A stretch of 64,000 nucleotides of DNA from Hyphomicrobiales bacterium (GTDB lineage: Bacteria; Pseudomonadota; Alphaproteobacteria; Rhizobiales; Rhizobiaceae): contig UBNQ01000031.1 in assembly GCA_900466875.1 (NCBI GenBank), forward strand, positions 62,001 through 126,000, given 5' to 3'. Under the pieces are notes generated by a model. It did not search any database. It saw only the letters and a list, made by a program, of their open reading frames with translations, and was not told the origin of the DNA. How positions within the stretch are numbered: position 1 is the first letter of the stretch; every line of letters begins with the position of its first letter. The position numbers were made by a program, and so were the translations under genes. Of the stretch, positions 18,392 to 26,179 are shown one piece after another.

Positions 18392-19483
18392 ATGACACGC
18401 GAAACCGGAATTCTGGCGGACCGCGCAATTGCGGAACTATTCGAAACGGGGCGGTTAATCTCCGAGCGCGAGCTGGATCGCGACCAGATTCAGCCGGCAA
18501 GTCTCGACCTGCGCCTGGGTAGCAAGGCGTTCCGCGTTCGCGCCTCCTTCATGCCTGGTCCGAGCAGCCTCGTCTCCGACAAGCTCGACCGGCTGAAGCT
18601 GCATGTCGTCGATCTTTCGCAAGGCGCGGTTCTGGAAACCGGCTGCGTTTATATCGTGCCGCTGATGGAAAGCCTCGACCTGCCGGCCGATATGTCCGCC
18701 TCGGCAAACCCGAAATCCTCCACCGGCCGCCTCGATATCTTCACCCGCGTCATCACCGACCACGCGCAGGAATTCGACAAGATCCCGGCCGGTTATCGCG
18801 GCCCGCTTTATCTCGAAATCTCCCCACGCACTTTCCCGATCGTCGCACGCCAGGGATCGCGCCTGTCGCAGATCCGCTTCCGCATCGGCAATGCCCTCCT
18901 GGCCGAACCGCAACTGCTGCATCTCCACGAGACCGAAACGCTGGTCGCATCGGCAACGCCGAACGTGTCGGGCGGCGGGATTGCGCTGTCGATCGACCTG
19001 AAGGGCGATGCGAACGGCCTGATCGGCTATCGCGGCAAGCACCATACCGCCGTTGTCGATGTCGACAAGAAGGCCCAGCACGACCTTTTCGATTTCTGGG
19101 AGCCGCTTTACAGCCGCGGCCGCCACGAGTTGATCCTCGATCCGGATGAGTTCTACATTCTCGTGTCGCGCGAGGCCGTTCATGTGCCCCCGCTTTATGC
19201 CGCCGAAATGACGCCCTTCGATCCGCTGGTCGGCGAGTTCCGCGTCCATTACGCTGGCTTTTTCGATCCGGGCTTCGGACATGAAGCCGCCGGCGGCCGC
19301 GGCAGCCGCGCCGTGCTCGAAGTGCGCAGCCATGAAGTCCCGTTCATCCTCGAGGATGGCCAGATCGTCGGCCGTCTCGTCTACGAGCATATGCTGGAGC
19401 AACCGCAGGGCCTTTACGGCTCGGGCCTCGGTTCGAACTATCAGGCCCAAGGCCTCAAGCTCTCCAAGCATTTTCGCGGCTAA
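18392..19483 (+). CDS. dcd: 2'-deoxycytidine 5'-triphosphate deaminase, two-domain form
   Basis: Deaminates dCTP to dUTP for dTTP synthesis. It has 363 residues, about twice the usual Dcd length, because it contains two tandem dUTPase-fold domains; this long form is typical of alphaproteobacteria. NPKSSTGRLD (about 111-120) is the active-site motif in the first half; QIQPASLDLRLG near the N-terminus fits the family. ATG 18392 follows the divergent metZ promoter; 12 further upstream in-frame codons exist but are less likely. Confidence 0.88.
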   Translation: MTRETGILADRAIAELFETGRLISERELDRDQIQPASLDLRLGSKAFRVRASFMPGPSSLVSDKLDRLKLHVVDLSQGAVLETGCVYIVPLMESLDLPADMSASANPKSSTGRLDIFTRVITDHAQEFDKIPAGYRGPLYLEISPRTFPIVARQGSRLSQIRFRIGNALLAEPQLLHLHETETLVASATPNVSGGGIALSIDLKGDANGLIGYRGKHHTAVVDVDKKAQHDLFDFWEPLYSRGRHELILDPDEFYILVSREAVHVPPLYAAEMTPFDPLVGEFRVHYAGFFDPGFGHEAAGGRGSRAVLEVRSHEVPFILEDGQIVGRLVYEHMLEQPQGLYGSGLGSNYQAQGLKLSKHFRG

Positions 19484-19607
19484 GCACGATACCTGGCCTC
19501 GGTCGGCCGTTATGCGGCTGACCGGACAGACATGCAAAGCCCGATGCCGCAGGCAGTTCGACCGCCCTTGACAGCAGCGGTCGGTTGTTGGAAACCTGCG
19601 CAGGCAA

Positions 19608-19681
19608 GCGGGTGTAGCTCAATGGTAGAGCAGCAGCTTCCCAAGCTGAATACGAGGGTTCGATTCCCTTCACCCGCTCCA
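19608..19681 (+). tRNA. tRNA-Gly (anticodon CCC)
   Basis: 74 bases including an encoded CCA. The acceptor stem GCGGGTG pairs with CACCCGC. The D arm is GCTC/GAGC, the anticodon loop TTCCCAA reads CCC, and the T arm has TTCGATT. The pair at 27-43 is G-A, otherwise the cloverleaf is complete. The prophage begins right after it, so its 3' end is the probable integration site. Confidence 0.95.
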
Positions 19682-19732
19682 GTCGTCTTTTCAAGGGGTT
19701 AACTGTGGATTTGATCGTCAGCGTTTGGCACG

Positions 19733-19752
19733 GTTTTACAGAGAGTTTTACA
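19733..19752. repeat. Two 8-bp direct repeats near the prophage left end
   Basis: GTTTTACA occurs at 19733-19740 and 19745-19752, a 12-bp period, about 55 bases from the tRNA end. Short direct repeats here would fit arm-type integrase binding sites (inference). The rest of the 214-base gap to the next gene is AT-rich and shows no gene. Confidence 0.45.
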
Positions 19753-19895
19753 AGCTCCGTTCTCTAATTGTCTCTTTTCGCCTATTGGCGCGCTGTCAGC
19801 GGAAAAATAACAGCTGCAGGCTAGATTAGTTATATGCCATGCTATTTACACTTCTGGCCACCAATCCTCTGTGGCGTCGAGTGCGGAAACAATAA

Positions 19896-20633
19896 ATGCC
19901 CACCTACAAAAGTGCTCCCATTGCCGAGGCAATAATCCAGCTTCAGTTCGAAGACGGATTATCCGATCGAGACGTTGATCGAGTGGCCGCAAAGAGCGAG
20001 AGCTTTTACAAAGTCGGGCAGGAGATGCAGGACTTTAACGTTCAGGTGAACGTGGCTCACGGATCGCCCATTCCGAGCCTCGTTGGCGAAAAACGGTGGC
20101 GGAAGCTTGCCACCTCGGACGGTGCAGATCTGCTCATATTGCATCGCCATAATTTTACTGTGGCTCGGCTGGCGCCGTATCGAGGATGGGAAGAGCTGTT
20201 TGGTCGCTTTGTAAGAGACTATGAAGTTGTCCATAAAATTGTCGGATACAGGAAAGTAAATCGTATTGGCGTACGGTACATTAATAGAATAGATATTCCA
20301 ATTCCAGATAAAAGCGGCGCAGACGTATCGAAGTACTTGAATGTGTATCCGTTTACACCTCACATTGGTCCAGAACAAATGCGTGGCATGTACACCCGAT
20401 TTGAGACCCACGACGATCGAGCAGGCACGGTGGTTATTGTAACTGTGGCTGCGGCAGATCCAGTCTTGATTAATCATGATTCATACTTACTTGATATTGA
20501 TGTTGTAAAAACAGATAACATCTCTGCGAATCGCAAGGAAATCATTGACCAAGTTGATTCGCTTCGTCATACGAAAAACCAAATGTTTGAGGCATTGGTG
20601 ACTGATGCAGCTAAGACGCGATTCGCGAAATGA
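19896..20633 (+). CDS. TIGR04255-like family protein, cargo gene 1
   Basis: 245 residues of unknown function. The opening YKSAPIAEAIIQLQFEDGLS and the central NRIGVRYINRIDIP resemble the TIGR04255 family, a widespread uncharacterised group often found on mobile elements. No catalytic motif is obvious. GC content is clearly lower than in the host genes, with stretches such as 20270-20310 rich in AT, which suggests recent transfer. It is the first of three overlapping genes placed between the tRNA attachment site and the integrase, the usual place for lysogenic-conversion or defence cargo. Confidence 0.8.
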   Translation: MPTYKSAPIAEAIIQLQFEDGLSDRDVDRVAAKSESFYKVGQEMQDFNVQVNVAHGSPIPSLVGEKRWRKLATSDGADLLILHRHNFTVARLAPYRGWEELFGRFVRDYEVVHKIVGYRKVNRIGVRYINRIDIPIPDKSGADVSKYLNVYPFTPHIGPEQMRGMYTRFETHDDRAGTVVIVTVAAADPVLINHDSYLLDIDVVKTDNISANRKEIIDQVDSLRHTKNQMFEALVTDAAKTRFAK

Positions 20634-21189
20634 GCAGACATCCTTAGCGCCGCTTGGCGTTGTGACGGGATACGGCGTCTTTGACCATTCGCGCATGCTC
20701 GATGGTTTCTTTTCCTCGGCACCGTCTCGGCAAAAATCAACCGTTACGCAAAATGTCAGCTTCGAGTTGTCCCCGGAAGATCGCCTACCGGGTGCTTCAA
20801 TGGCTCTTAAAGAAGCTACGGCTCTTTATGGAATGTACCTGTCATTCGAAGATCGCGATCGGTTGTTCGGAGAACTTGACTTCCTTCTCGATCCTGACGG
20901 CTGGGACCTGGATGATGCTCTACCGGGAAGAGGATCATACATTAACTTTCTAAAGTGGATGGTCGAGACAAAACACACTGATTGGACCTCGCTCGCTTTA
21001 GACGGTGATGGTCAAGTTGTCGTTGTGTTCATGAAAGCGAAGAACCAGTTTACGGCTGCGTTTCTATTAGACGGTAAAGTGCACTGGACAAGCAAAGTTG
21101 CTACGCAGGATGGCCTTGATTTGGCTGCGGGCATGAGTCCATTGCGCAGCTTTGCCATCATTTCAGAAGGCCTTATTGGAAGAATTTAA
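20605..21189 (+). CDS. Unknown protein, cargo gene 2
   Basis: 194 residues from ATG 20605, overlapping the end of gene 1 by 29 bases; GTG 20662 is a later possible start. No membrane helix or known motif. The C-terminal half (about 120-185) reads as an alpha/beta fold: WTSLALDGDGQVVVVFMK, then FTAAFLLDGKVHWTSKV. Overlap with both neighbours points to translational coupling and a joint role. I do not recognise the family. Confidence 0.75.
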   Translation: MQLRRDSRNEQTSLAPLGVVTGYGVFDHSRMLDGFFSSAPSRQKSTVTQNVSFELSPEDRLPGASMALKEATALYGMYLSFEDRDRLFGELDFLLDPDGWDLDDALPGRGSYINFLKWMVETKHTDWTSLALDGDGQVVVVFMKAKNQFTAAFLLDGKVHWTSKVATQDGLDLAAGMSPLRSFAIISEGLIGRI

Positions 21190-21641
21190 TGCCCGAGAGG
21201 CCTATTCCCGACGGACATCACGTTGTCCGCCACTGCCCACGAAACCGAACAATCCGATCTGATGGGAAAATCATAGGTGTGATCCCGCGCCTCTTTGAGT
21301 TGCGCGCTCACAAAAACGAGACTTACTTGTCGGCCTGCTATTTCGAGTTCTTTGATGGCGACACAAAGCATCGTATTTCCGAGAGTGTCAAAGCTACCCC
21401 AAGAGAAATCAGTGAAAAAGACTGCGTGGTGCTGATGAACGTTGGCGTAACAAAGGATATCGCTAAAAGGCATGATCACGCTGTGCGGGTTCTGCATGAA
21501 CTGGCACACCACTCCAATCCCGCTTACGCCCGGATTAAGGGAGTTCCGTTTGGGCCGGCAAGTGCCGTGATGTCACTTCTGGCCGAAGAGGCTGGAGACA
21601 TGCTGTTCACCGTTTTGGGCGATCCAATCAAATGCGGCTAA
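21189..21641 (+). CDS. Unknown protein, cargo gene 3
   Basis: 150 residues; its ATG overlaps the stop of gene 2 (TAATG). The N-terminal half is strand-rich (HHVVRHCPRNRTIRSDGKI, then NETYLSACYFEFFDGD). The C-terminal part has VLHELAHHSNPAYARIKGVP, similar in layout to a hypothetical family whose members carry an H..NPxH/Y..I pattern. HELAH (103-107) formally matches HExxH, but zinc protease activity is not supported by anything else. It ends 9 bases from the convergent integrase stop. Confidence 0.78.
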   Translation: MPERPIPDGHHVVRHCPRNRTIRSDGKIIGVIPRLFELRAHKNETYLSACYFEFFDGDTKHRISESVKATPREISEKDCVVLMNVGVTKDIAKRHDHAVRVLHELAHHSNPAYARIKGVPFGPASAVMSLLAEEAGDMLFTVLGDPIKCG

Positions 21642-21650
21642 TCTGACGGT

Positions 21651-22676
21651 TCACTCATTGCGGGCGCGGGCTTCATTGAGTTGCCGAATTGCCTCTCGAG
21701 TGGCCGCGCCGCGGCTAACATACCGTCGAATGATCTTCTCCACCTGGTCCTCTTCCCATCCCATAATTTCGGCGATCACTCGGATTGAGAGGCCGGCAGT
21801 GTAAAAGTGTGTTGCCGCCGTTCCGCGCAGGTCGTGGAAGTGAAGATCCCGTTCCTGCATGTGAGCTTCAACCTTTGTAGACCAGAACGAGCTTGCGAGC
21901 CCGTCTTGGGTCCATGGCCGCTTTCGGCTATTCGTCAGGATGACAGGCGAATGTTTTGGGATGCGATCGAGCAATTCATTGAGCGCATCGTACCGCGGGA
22001 TCACTGCTTCCCTTCGGTGCTTGCTCTTCCCCGTCGTGATCACGATCGCGTCCTTCCCGACATGAGACCAAGACAGCCGAACAAGGTCACCTGCGCGCAA
22101 ACCGGTGTGAGCTGCGAGATCCACGGCCAGCGCCACTTCCTTCGATGCCTCGGTCTTCAGCTGGGCAATATCATCCTCAGTCCAGATGATCTCCGCCCGG
22201 GTCTGGCTATAAAGGTGCTTAATGCCCTCGCACGGATTGGAGGCAATCTTTCCCATGGGATCGACGGCATGGGACATTATGCGGGAAAGGACCTGTAGCG
22301 CGATGTCGGCCGTGCGGGGTGTCTCGGAATATTCGCTGCGCCACCGGATTATGCTAGGTCTGATCTTTTCAGGCCTGTTGAACTGCGCGATGCTGAGACC
22401 ACCAAATCGAACAGCAATCTTGTCTAGCCAAGGTGACCACACTCGCCTCGTCGAGGCAGCCAGCTTGCCGAATTCGTGTGTCTTGTAGTGGGTAATGACG
22501 GAATTGAACTTTCCATCTTCCGGCGCGCGCCGATCTGCAATCGCTTCGTTATAGGATTTCATGAACTCGAAGGAGCCGGGTAGTCCTTTGAGGGCAGGGC
22601 CTCCACGCCAGGCATAGTAATAGACATTGCCCTTGGATTTGACCGTATGGATGCCTTTAAGCTCGATTTCGACCAT
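21651..22676 (-). CDS. Phage tyrosine integrase
   Basis: Site-specific recombinase that inserts and excises the prophage at tRNA-Gly. The catalytic set is complete: R194 in TGLRAGDL, lysine in TGKSKHRR (217-219), HxxR as H281/R284 in HDLRGTAATHF, W307 in place of the second His, and the nucleophile Y319 in RRYV. The N-terminal SAM-like core-binding domain covers about 60-155. It has 341 residues. The gene points toward the tRNA but is separated from it by three cargo genes. Confidence 0.95.
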   Translation of the reverse strand: MVEIELKGIHTVKSKGNVYYYAWRGGPALKGLPGSFEFMKSYNEAIADRRAPEDGKFNSVITHYKTHEFGKLAASTRRVWSPWLDKIAVRFGGLSIAQFNRPEKIRPSIIRWRSEYSETPRTADIALQVLSRIMSHAVDPMGKIASNPCEGIKHLYSQTRAEIIWTEDDIAQLKTEASKEVALAVDLAAHTGLRAGDLVRLSWSHVGKDAIVITTGKSKHRREAVIPRYDALNELLDRIPKHSPVILTNSRKRPWTQDGLASSFWSTKVEAHMQERDLHFHDLRGTAATHFYTAGLSIRVIAEIMGWEEDQVEKIIRRYVSRGAATREAIRQLNEARARNE

Positions 22677-22863
22677 GGCGTTCTTCGAATTCCCTCAACT
22701 CTCGATCGAGCTCGTCCTCGTCAGGCTTGCCCGGTGGCGTAAAATGCCACCGCATGCCCCCATCTGGCAACGTGTCCATCGCGAGAGGTGTGATGCCTGC
22801 AGCTTTCAGCGCGGCGATGGTGGTCGTAATGTCTGTAGATCTGATTACTGCCCGGCGACCCAT
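22657..22863 (-). CDS. Small protein next to integrase (excisionase candidate)
   Basis: 68 residues from ATG 22863 with AAGGAGG 7 bases upstream. It overlaps the integrase start by 20 bases, so the two are co-translated. N-terminal helix-strand pattern VIRSTDITTTIAALKAAGI and a charged C-terminus (DEDELDRELREFEERHGR). Position suggests a directionality factor, but the sequence does not show a clear helix-turn-helix. Confidence 0.6.
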   Translation of the reverse strand: MGRRAVIRSTDITTTIAALKAAGITPLAMDTLPDGGMRWHFTPPGKPDEDELDRELREFEERHGRNRA

Positions 22864-23051
22864 CACTTGCCCTCCTTGTTTTTCCGGAGCGCATTTCGGC
22901 TGGTTACCATGCTGTAGCCGTCAGGAAACCGGACGGCGCAGCTGTTCATCGCCTTCCCGCGGACAATAAGTTCGCAGGGCTGGCCTTTGCGCCCTTGGCG
23001 GTCCCACCTGTAGATATATGGAAGAGGAGGAGGGGGTGTGTCTGCCGTCAT
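22863..23051 (-). CDS. Small hypothetical phage protein
   Basis: 62 residues. The start ATG 23051 is set by a strong GGAGGA 8 bases upstream. The core YRWDRQGRKGQPCELIVRG followed by SCAVRFPDGYSMVTSRNALRK looks like a small beta-barrel protein common in alphaproteobacterial prophages. Its stop overlaps the next ATG (TGATG). Its ribosome site lies inside a hairpin annotated separately. Confidence 0.7.
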   Translation of the reverse strand: MTADTPPPPLPYIYRWDRQGRKGQPCELIVRGKAMNSCAVRFPDGYSMVTSRNALRKNKEGK

Positions 23052-23057
23052 ACCCAC

Positions 23058-23077
23058 ATCCTCCAAAATAGGAGGAT
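23058..23077 (-). promoter_or_regulatory. Hairpin that covers a Shine-Dalgarno sequence
   Basis: A perfect 7-bp inverted repeat ATCCTCC/GGAGGAT with a 6-base loop. On the mRNA the 3' arm is the ribosome site of the gene starting at 23051, so folding would block its translation until ribosomes or a factor open it. Confidence 0.6.
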
Positions 23078-23139
23078 CGTGCTGATCCACATCGCGATCG
23101 ACCCAGCGAAGATGGATATCCAGTTGCGAAGGCGGCGCG

Positions 23140-23319
23140 TCATTGACCCCGCTCCCTCGTTTGCGGAGATGGGCTGACTGCAAGCGCCTGCCGCCTCGCT
23201 CTAGCCATGATCAGCATTTCCTTCTGGAACTGCTCTTGAGTTATCTTTCCAGCGCGGCGATCTGCGCGGATATGTGCCTCTGCCACATCTATCTCTTCTG
23301 GCGTGACGTGTTCGGTCAT
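23140..23319 (-). CDS. Small hypothetical phage protein
   Basis: 59 residues from ATG 23319, with GAGGA upstream inside the end of the preceding gene (ATGA overlap). Helical and charged: TPEEIDVAEAHIRADRRAGK then QFQKEMLIMARARRQAL. No known motif; part of the leftward early operon. Confidence 0.6.
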   Translation of the reverse strand: MTEHVTPEEIDVAEAHIRADRRAGKITQEQFQKEMLIMARARRQALAVSPSPQTRERGQ

Positions 23320-24026
23320 GCTGCTGTCCTCATCTGTTCGGCCGCATGCCCGCCCCACTGGAGCGCTGCAGCGTCGGCAATGCCAGGAAATGTTTCGGAG
23401 CGGATTTTCCAGCGATCGACGCCGGGAGGTGCGCGGTGGATTTTCGACCACGCTTTGTGTTCGTCGGTCCCGGCCTTCGGCGGTGTCAGGCGATTTGTCG
23501 GAACAAGCTTCGGCAGATTGCGAAGGAAGAACGATGTTCCCTTGAACGCCTCGTCACCAAACCACCACGGCTGAACGGTCTGTGCCGGCGGCTGGTAATT
23601 GCGGATGCGCTCTTTCGCGTGGCGATGCATGACCGGGTTTTCGATCGCAACGCGCTCGATCGGCGCATTCCAGCAGTCGGAGAACAAGGCGGCGCCCTCG
23701 TCGAGTGCCTGCCACATGTAGGCCAGACGCTCGGCGCGCGACCAAAGGCGATAGGTTTCCCGCTGCTCCGGCGTATAGGTTTCATTGAGCTTCGTCGGTG
23801 GCTCGGACAGCCAGCGGACGCCGCTGTTGCAAAGCCTGGTGCAGGGCGGGTGCATGACGGCGAGCAAGTCCCAACCATCATTCAGCAAATCGCGTACATC
23901 GCAGATGATGTGGCGGTTGCTGCCGTCGTCTGCCGGCAGTAGGTCGCAGGACCACACGTCGTGTCCCAGCCGATCGAAGGCGCGGCGCATCATACCAGAG
24001 GTTTCGCAGCCGATGAGCACCTTCAT
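23316..24026 (-). CDS. Lone cytosine-methyltransferase-like phage protein
   Basis: 236 residues resembling the catalytic half of C5-cytosine methyltransferases. VLIGCETSGMMRRAFDRLGH is the SAM-binding first motif, CDLLPAD and DVRDLL follow, and HPPCTRLCNSG (59-69) stands where the catalytic PC motif IV is expected. ENPVMHRH fits the ENV-like motif VI position. There is no obvious target-recognition domain and no nearby restriction enzyme, so it may modify phage DNA to evade host restriction. Activity is unproven; a few family members are thought inactive. Confidence 0.7.
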   Translation of the reverse strand: MKVLIGCETSGMMRRAFDRLGHDVWSCDLLPADDGSNRHIICDVRDLLNDGWDLLAVMHPPCTRLCNSGVRWLSEPPTKLNETYTPEQRETYRLWSRAERLAYMWQALDEGAALFSDCWNAPIERVAIENPVMHRHAKERIRNYQPPAQTVQPWWFGDEAFKGTSFFLRNLPKLVPTNRLTPPKAGTDEHKAWSKIHRAPPGVDRWKIRSETFPGIADAAALQWGGHAAEQMRTAA

Positions 24027-25306
24027 GCGTCACCTGCAGATGTTACATATTCTGGGTGTAAATCGCTTTTACACCCATGATTTGTACCAAGAGCGCGGAT
24101 GCCTTCGATCAGTTCTTCCAGCGTGGAAAGATGTTCCTCGCCCGCCGTGGAAAACTCGGTCACGCCGGTTGAAGGGTCGTAGTTGCCGAACTCCTGAACA
24201 TAGTCGTCGCGCTGCTTTTCAATGTATCGCGCGGCGCGCTCTATGCCTTCCTCGATACCCTTCGTTTGTGGTCGGGGCGTCTGGGCAGAGACGGCATTGT
24301 CGAGCGCCTTGAATGCCTCCAACGCCTCGTCGGAAAGCTCCTCCTCATTGTCGAGGACATCGAGCAGTCGGCGCGTCAGATCATCAACGTTCGCCTTCGG
24401 TTCGGGCGATGATGTAAGGGCGTCACGCAACTGGTCGGCAATCGCGATGTTCGGGTTGCCTGCCTTCCCCTCATAGTGGGGCGTCAGCAGCTTGTGCAAA
24501 CGTCGGATTTCCTTCTCCGCCGCCTCGGCAGCTACCCGCAAACTCGATTGGGGCGGAGCCGGGGTTTCTTTCGCTGACGTTTGCTCCACTTCACTTGTAT
24601 CGCCGATTTCTCGGCGGCTGAGAGATGCTTGCGCTCTCGCCTCTGTGCGGAGCCCATCATGGAAAGCGCTGATATCTTTGACCGTGTCGAGTACAGCCAC
24701 CTCTCCCCGCGTCTCATTCAGATCCTGATCGGGAATGGCGTCAGCCAGCTTTCCCAATTGAGAGAGATGAGTGATACGGACATTCTCCTGCTTCGTAACG
24801 TTGGACAGCGATCGCTCGTCCAAATTCGCCGTGTGCTGCAACTTTGATGAACTTGTCTGTGGCGGTGATTGTTCTTGGGGCGGAACCATTGCATCCCAAG
24901 ATGCTTGTAGAGCGGGCTCGATCCTGTTCGAGCTTAGAGGCTGGCCGACTGCCCCCCGGTCAGCCTTTGATGCGGGCGCCGTCGTCGTTTCGGGTGATGG
25001 CTTGCGGGGTTGCCGGCCACGGGCCTCCTGCCACTCTCTGACGGCCTCCGGGCCTTTGTCGAAAACTTCATCGGGCGTGGCAAAGTCGAGGCCGTCTGGC
25101 CCGTCGAAGAAGCCGGGATCTACAAGCTCGATATTCTTCCAAAGTGCCTCGTTCCAGAAGTGCCACATGTCGTCGATGCCTTCGGCCACATAGCCGGAGC
25201 CGTTTCGCTCCAGGCATTGCGTGCGGATGTCAGCTTCAACGTATCCCTTGGTGGTTTCGAAGCGTCTGATGACAGCGGCTTCGAATTTGTCTCTTTGCTC
25301 AGTCAT
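24023..25306 (-). CDS. Long hypothetical early phage protein
   Basis: 427 residues from ATG 25306 (an upstream ATG at 25324 is possible). The N-terminal ~110 residues look folded (EADIRTQCLERNGSGYVAEG, then DDMWHFWNEALWKN). The middle (about 110-250) is low-complexity, Ser/Thr/Pro/Gln-rich. The C-terminal part is charged and helical. Residues about 154-216 lie opposite a plus-strand mini-gene for an alpha-CTD-like domain, so this middle section may derive from inserted DNA that happened to keep the frame open. Function unknown. Confidence 0.6.
   Translation of the reverse strand: MTEQRDKFEAAVIRRFETTKGYVEADIRTQCLERNGSGYVAEGIDDMWHFWNEALWKNIELVDPGFFDGPDGLDFATPDEVFDKGPEAVREWQEARGRQPRKPSPETTTAPASKADRGAVGQPLSSNRIEPALQASWDAMVPPQEQSPPQTSSSKLQHTANLDERSLSNVTKQENVRITHLSQLGKLADAIPDQDLNETRGEVAVLDTVKDISAFHDGLRTEARAQASLSRREIGDTSEVEQTSAKETPAPPQSSLRVAAEAAEKEIRRLHKLLTPHYEGKAGNPNIAIADQLRDALTSSPEPKANVDDLTRRLLDVLDNEEELSDEALEAFKALDNAVSAQTPRPQTKGIEEGIERAARYIEKQRDDYVQEFGNYDPSTGVTEFSTAGEEHLSTLEELIEGIRALGTNHGCKSDLHPEYVTSAGDA
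24659..24847 (+). CDS. RNA polymerase alpha-CTD-like mini-protein, antisense to early gene
   Basis: 62 residues: MESADIFDRVEY followed by a full helix-hairpin-helix domain whose pattern matches the C-terminal domain of the RNA polymerase alpha subunit. Key pieces are SHLSPRLIQILIGNGV, LSQLREMSDTDILLL and RNVGQRSLVQIRRVL, equivalent to the alpha-CTD NxGxxSLxEIxxxL helix. The frame is also open upstream to ATG 24581. It lies wholly inside and opposite to the 427-residue gene. No clear ribosome site is seen, so expression is uncertain. It could be a transcription-modifying peptide or a captured fragment. Confidence 0.5.
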   Translation: MESADIFDRVEYSHLSPRLIQILIGNGVSQLSQLREMSDTDILLLRNVGQRSLVQIRRVLQL

Positions 25307-25838
25307 CGGACGGCGTCCTCTCATGGATCATCATGGCGAGGTTCGCGATATCGACAGGGTCGATCACAGAACGGTTCTGAAATTGCTCGCGGAGAAGCTG
25401 GTGGAGATAATCTATGTGGCATTGCTCTGGATCATCCCAGCCGCCGCGACCTTCAGCACGCTTGCGGGCAAGCTTCGCCTTCATTGCAGAGGCGAAGCGA
25501 TCGACCGCCAAAGCGTCAGGATGATTGTCGCCGATCGGCAGTATATGCTGCGAGGGCGGTGGGTCGGAGGGCAAAATAAAAAGCGGCACGCATTCGAAAT
25601 GCTCGCTCTGGTCGGTCATGTAGACATGCGGCCACCCGATCTCCCCGGACAGGACCTTCTCAAGGCGAGACTTGGCGATCCAGAAGGCTGGCGCGTTCTC
25701 ACGCTTGCCGAAATACTCGTTGATGAGCGTTTCGGCCATGTCGCCGGCAATCTGGCACTCGACCATCAGTTCGGTCTTCATCCAGCGCTTGCGGTCAGCG
25801 TCGATCCGCTCAATCGCTTCCTGGTATTCTTCCTTCAC
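25299..25838 (-). CDS. Hypothetical early phage protein
   Basis: 179 residues from GTG 25838, chosen because GAGGAGG stands 7 bases before it. N-terminal half helical (KEEYQEAIERIDADRKRWMK, MAETLINEYFG); the C-terminal part holds WDDPEQCHIDYLHQLLREQF, a segment seen in many alphaproteobacterial prophage proteins. No known function. It overlaps both neighbours by a few bases in the leftward operon. Confidence 0.68.
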   Translation of the reverse strand: MKEEYQEAIERIDADRKRWMKTELMVECQIAGDMAETLINEYFGKRENAPAFWIAKSRLEKVLSGEIGWPHVYMTDQSEHFECVPLFILPSDPPPSQHILPIGDNHPDALAVDRFASAMKAKLARKRAEGRGGWDDPEQCHIDYLHQLLREQFQNRSVIDPVDIANLAMMIHERTPSDD

Positions 25839-26179
25839 GATGATACCTCCTCGCAAAGCATGGCAGCCTTGCGCGCTTCCCACTGGCGCAAGATGTTCCT
25901 CTTGCGGGTGACGAGTTGAAGATGTTCGGGCTCGGGTCGGACACACAGCCGATTGCGGCAGTAGTGATCGATCTCCTTCTTCCCCGGTATGTAGCCGTGT
26001 TCGTTGGTCCACATGACGAGATGGACGGCTACGGTCTGCCCCCCAAGTGACATTCTAGGATAGCCAGCACCTCTGCCGTTCGTGCCTGAGGTCGGACCAG
26101 TCCAAATCCAGCAGCCGGTTTCTGCATTGATCTCGACACGCGTCATGATCTTCTGGCGGATTTGCTCCCGTCTGCTCAT
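25835..26179 (-). CDS. HNH endonuclease-like protein
   Basis: 114 residues from ATG 26179 (ATGA overlap with the upstream gene). GCWIWTG near the N-terminus and HLVMWTNEHGYIP followed by EIDHYCRNRLCVRPEHLQ-type spacing give the beta-beta-alpha metal fold with the conserved HxC..N..C..H order. Free-standing HNH proteins of this size are common in phages as homing or packaging-related nucleases. Being in the early operon rather than next to the terminase favours the former. Confidence 0.8.
   Translation of the reverse strand: MSRREQIRQKIMTRVEINAETGCWIWTGPTSGTNGRGAGYPRMSLGGQTVAVHLVMWTNEHGYIPGKKEIDHYCRNRLCVRPEPEHLQLVTRKRNILRQWEARKAAMLCEEVSS

Noticed and set aside
18455-19537. 360-codon minus-strand frame opposite dcd
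   Set aside because: Shadow frame; dcd carries the deaminase motifs.
21495-21515. HExxH (HELAH) in cargo gene 3 as a zinc protease motif
   Set aside because: The surrounding residues fit a hypothetical family with an H..NP pattern rather than a protease; no third ligand or membrane/secretion context is visible.
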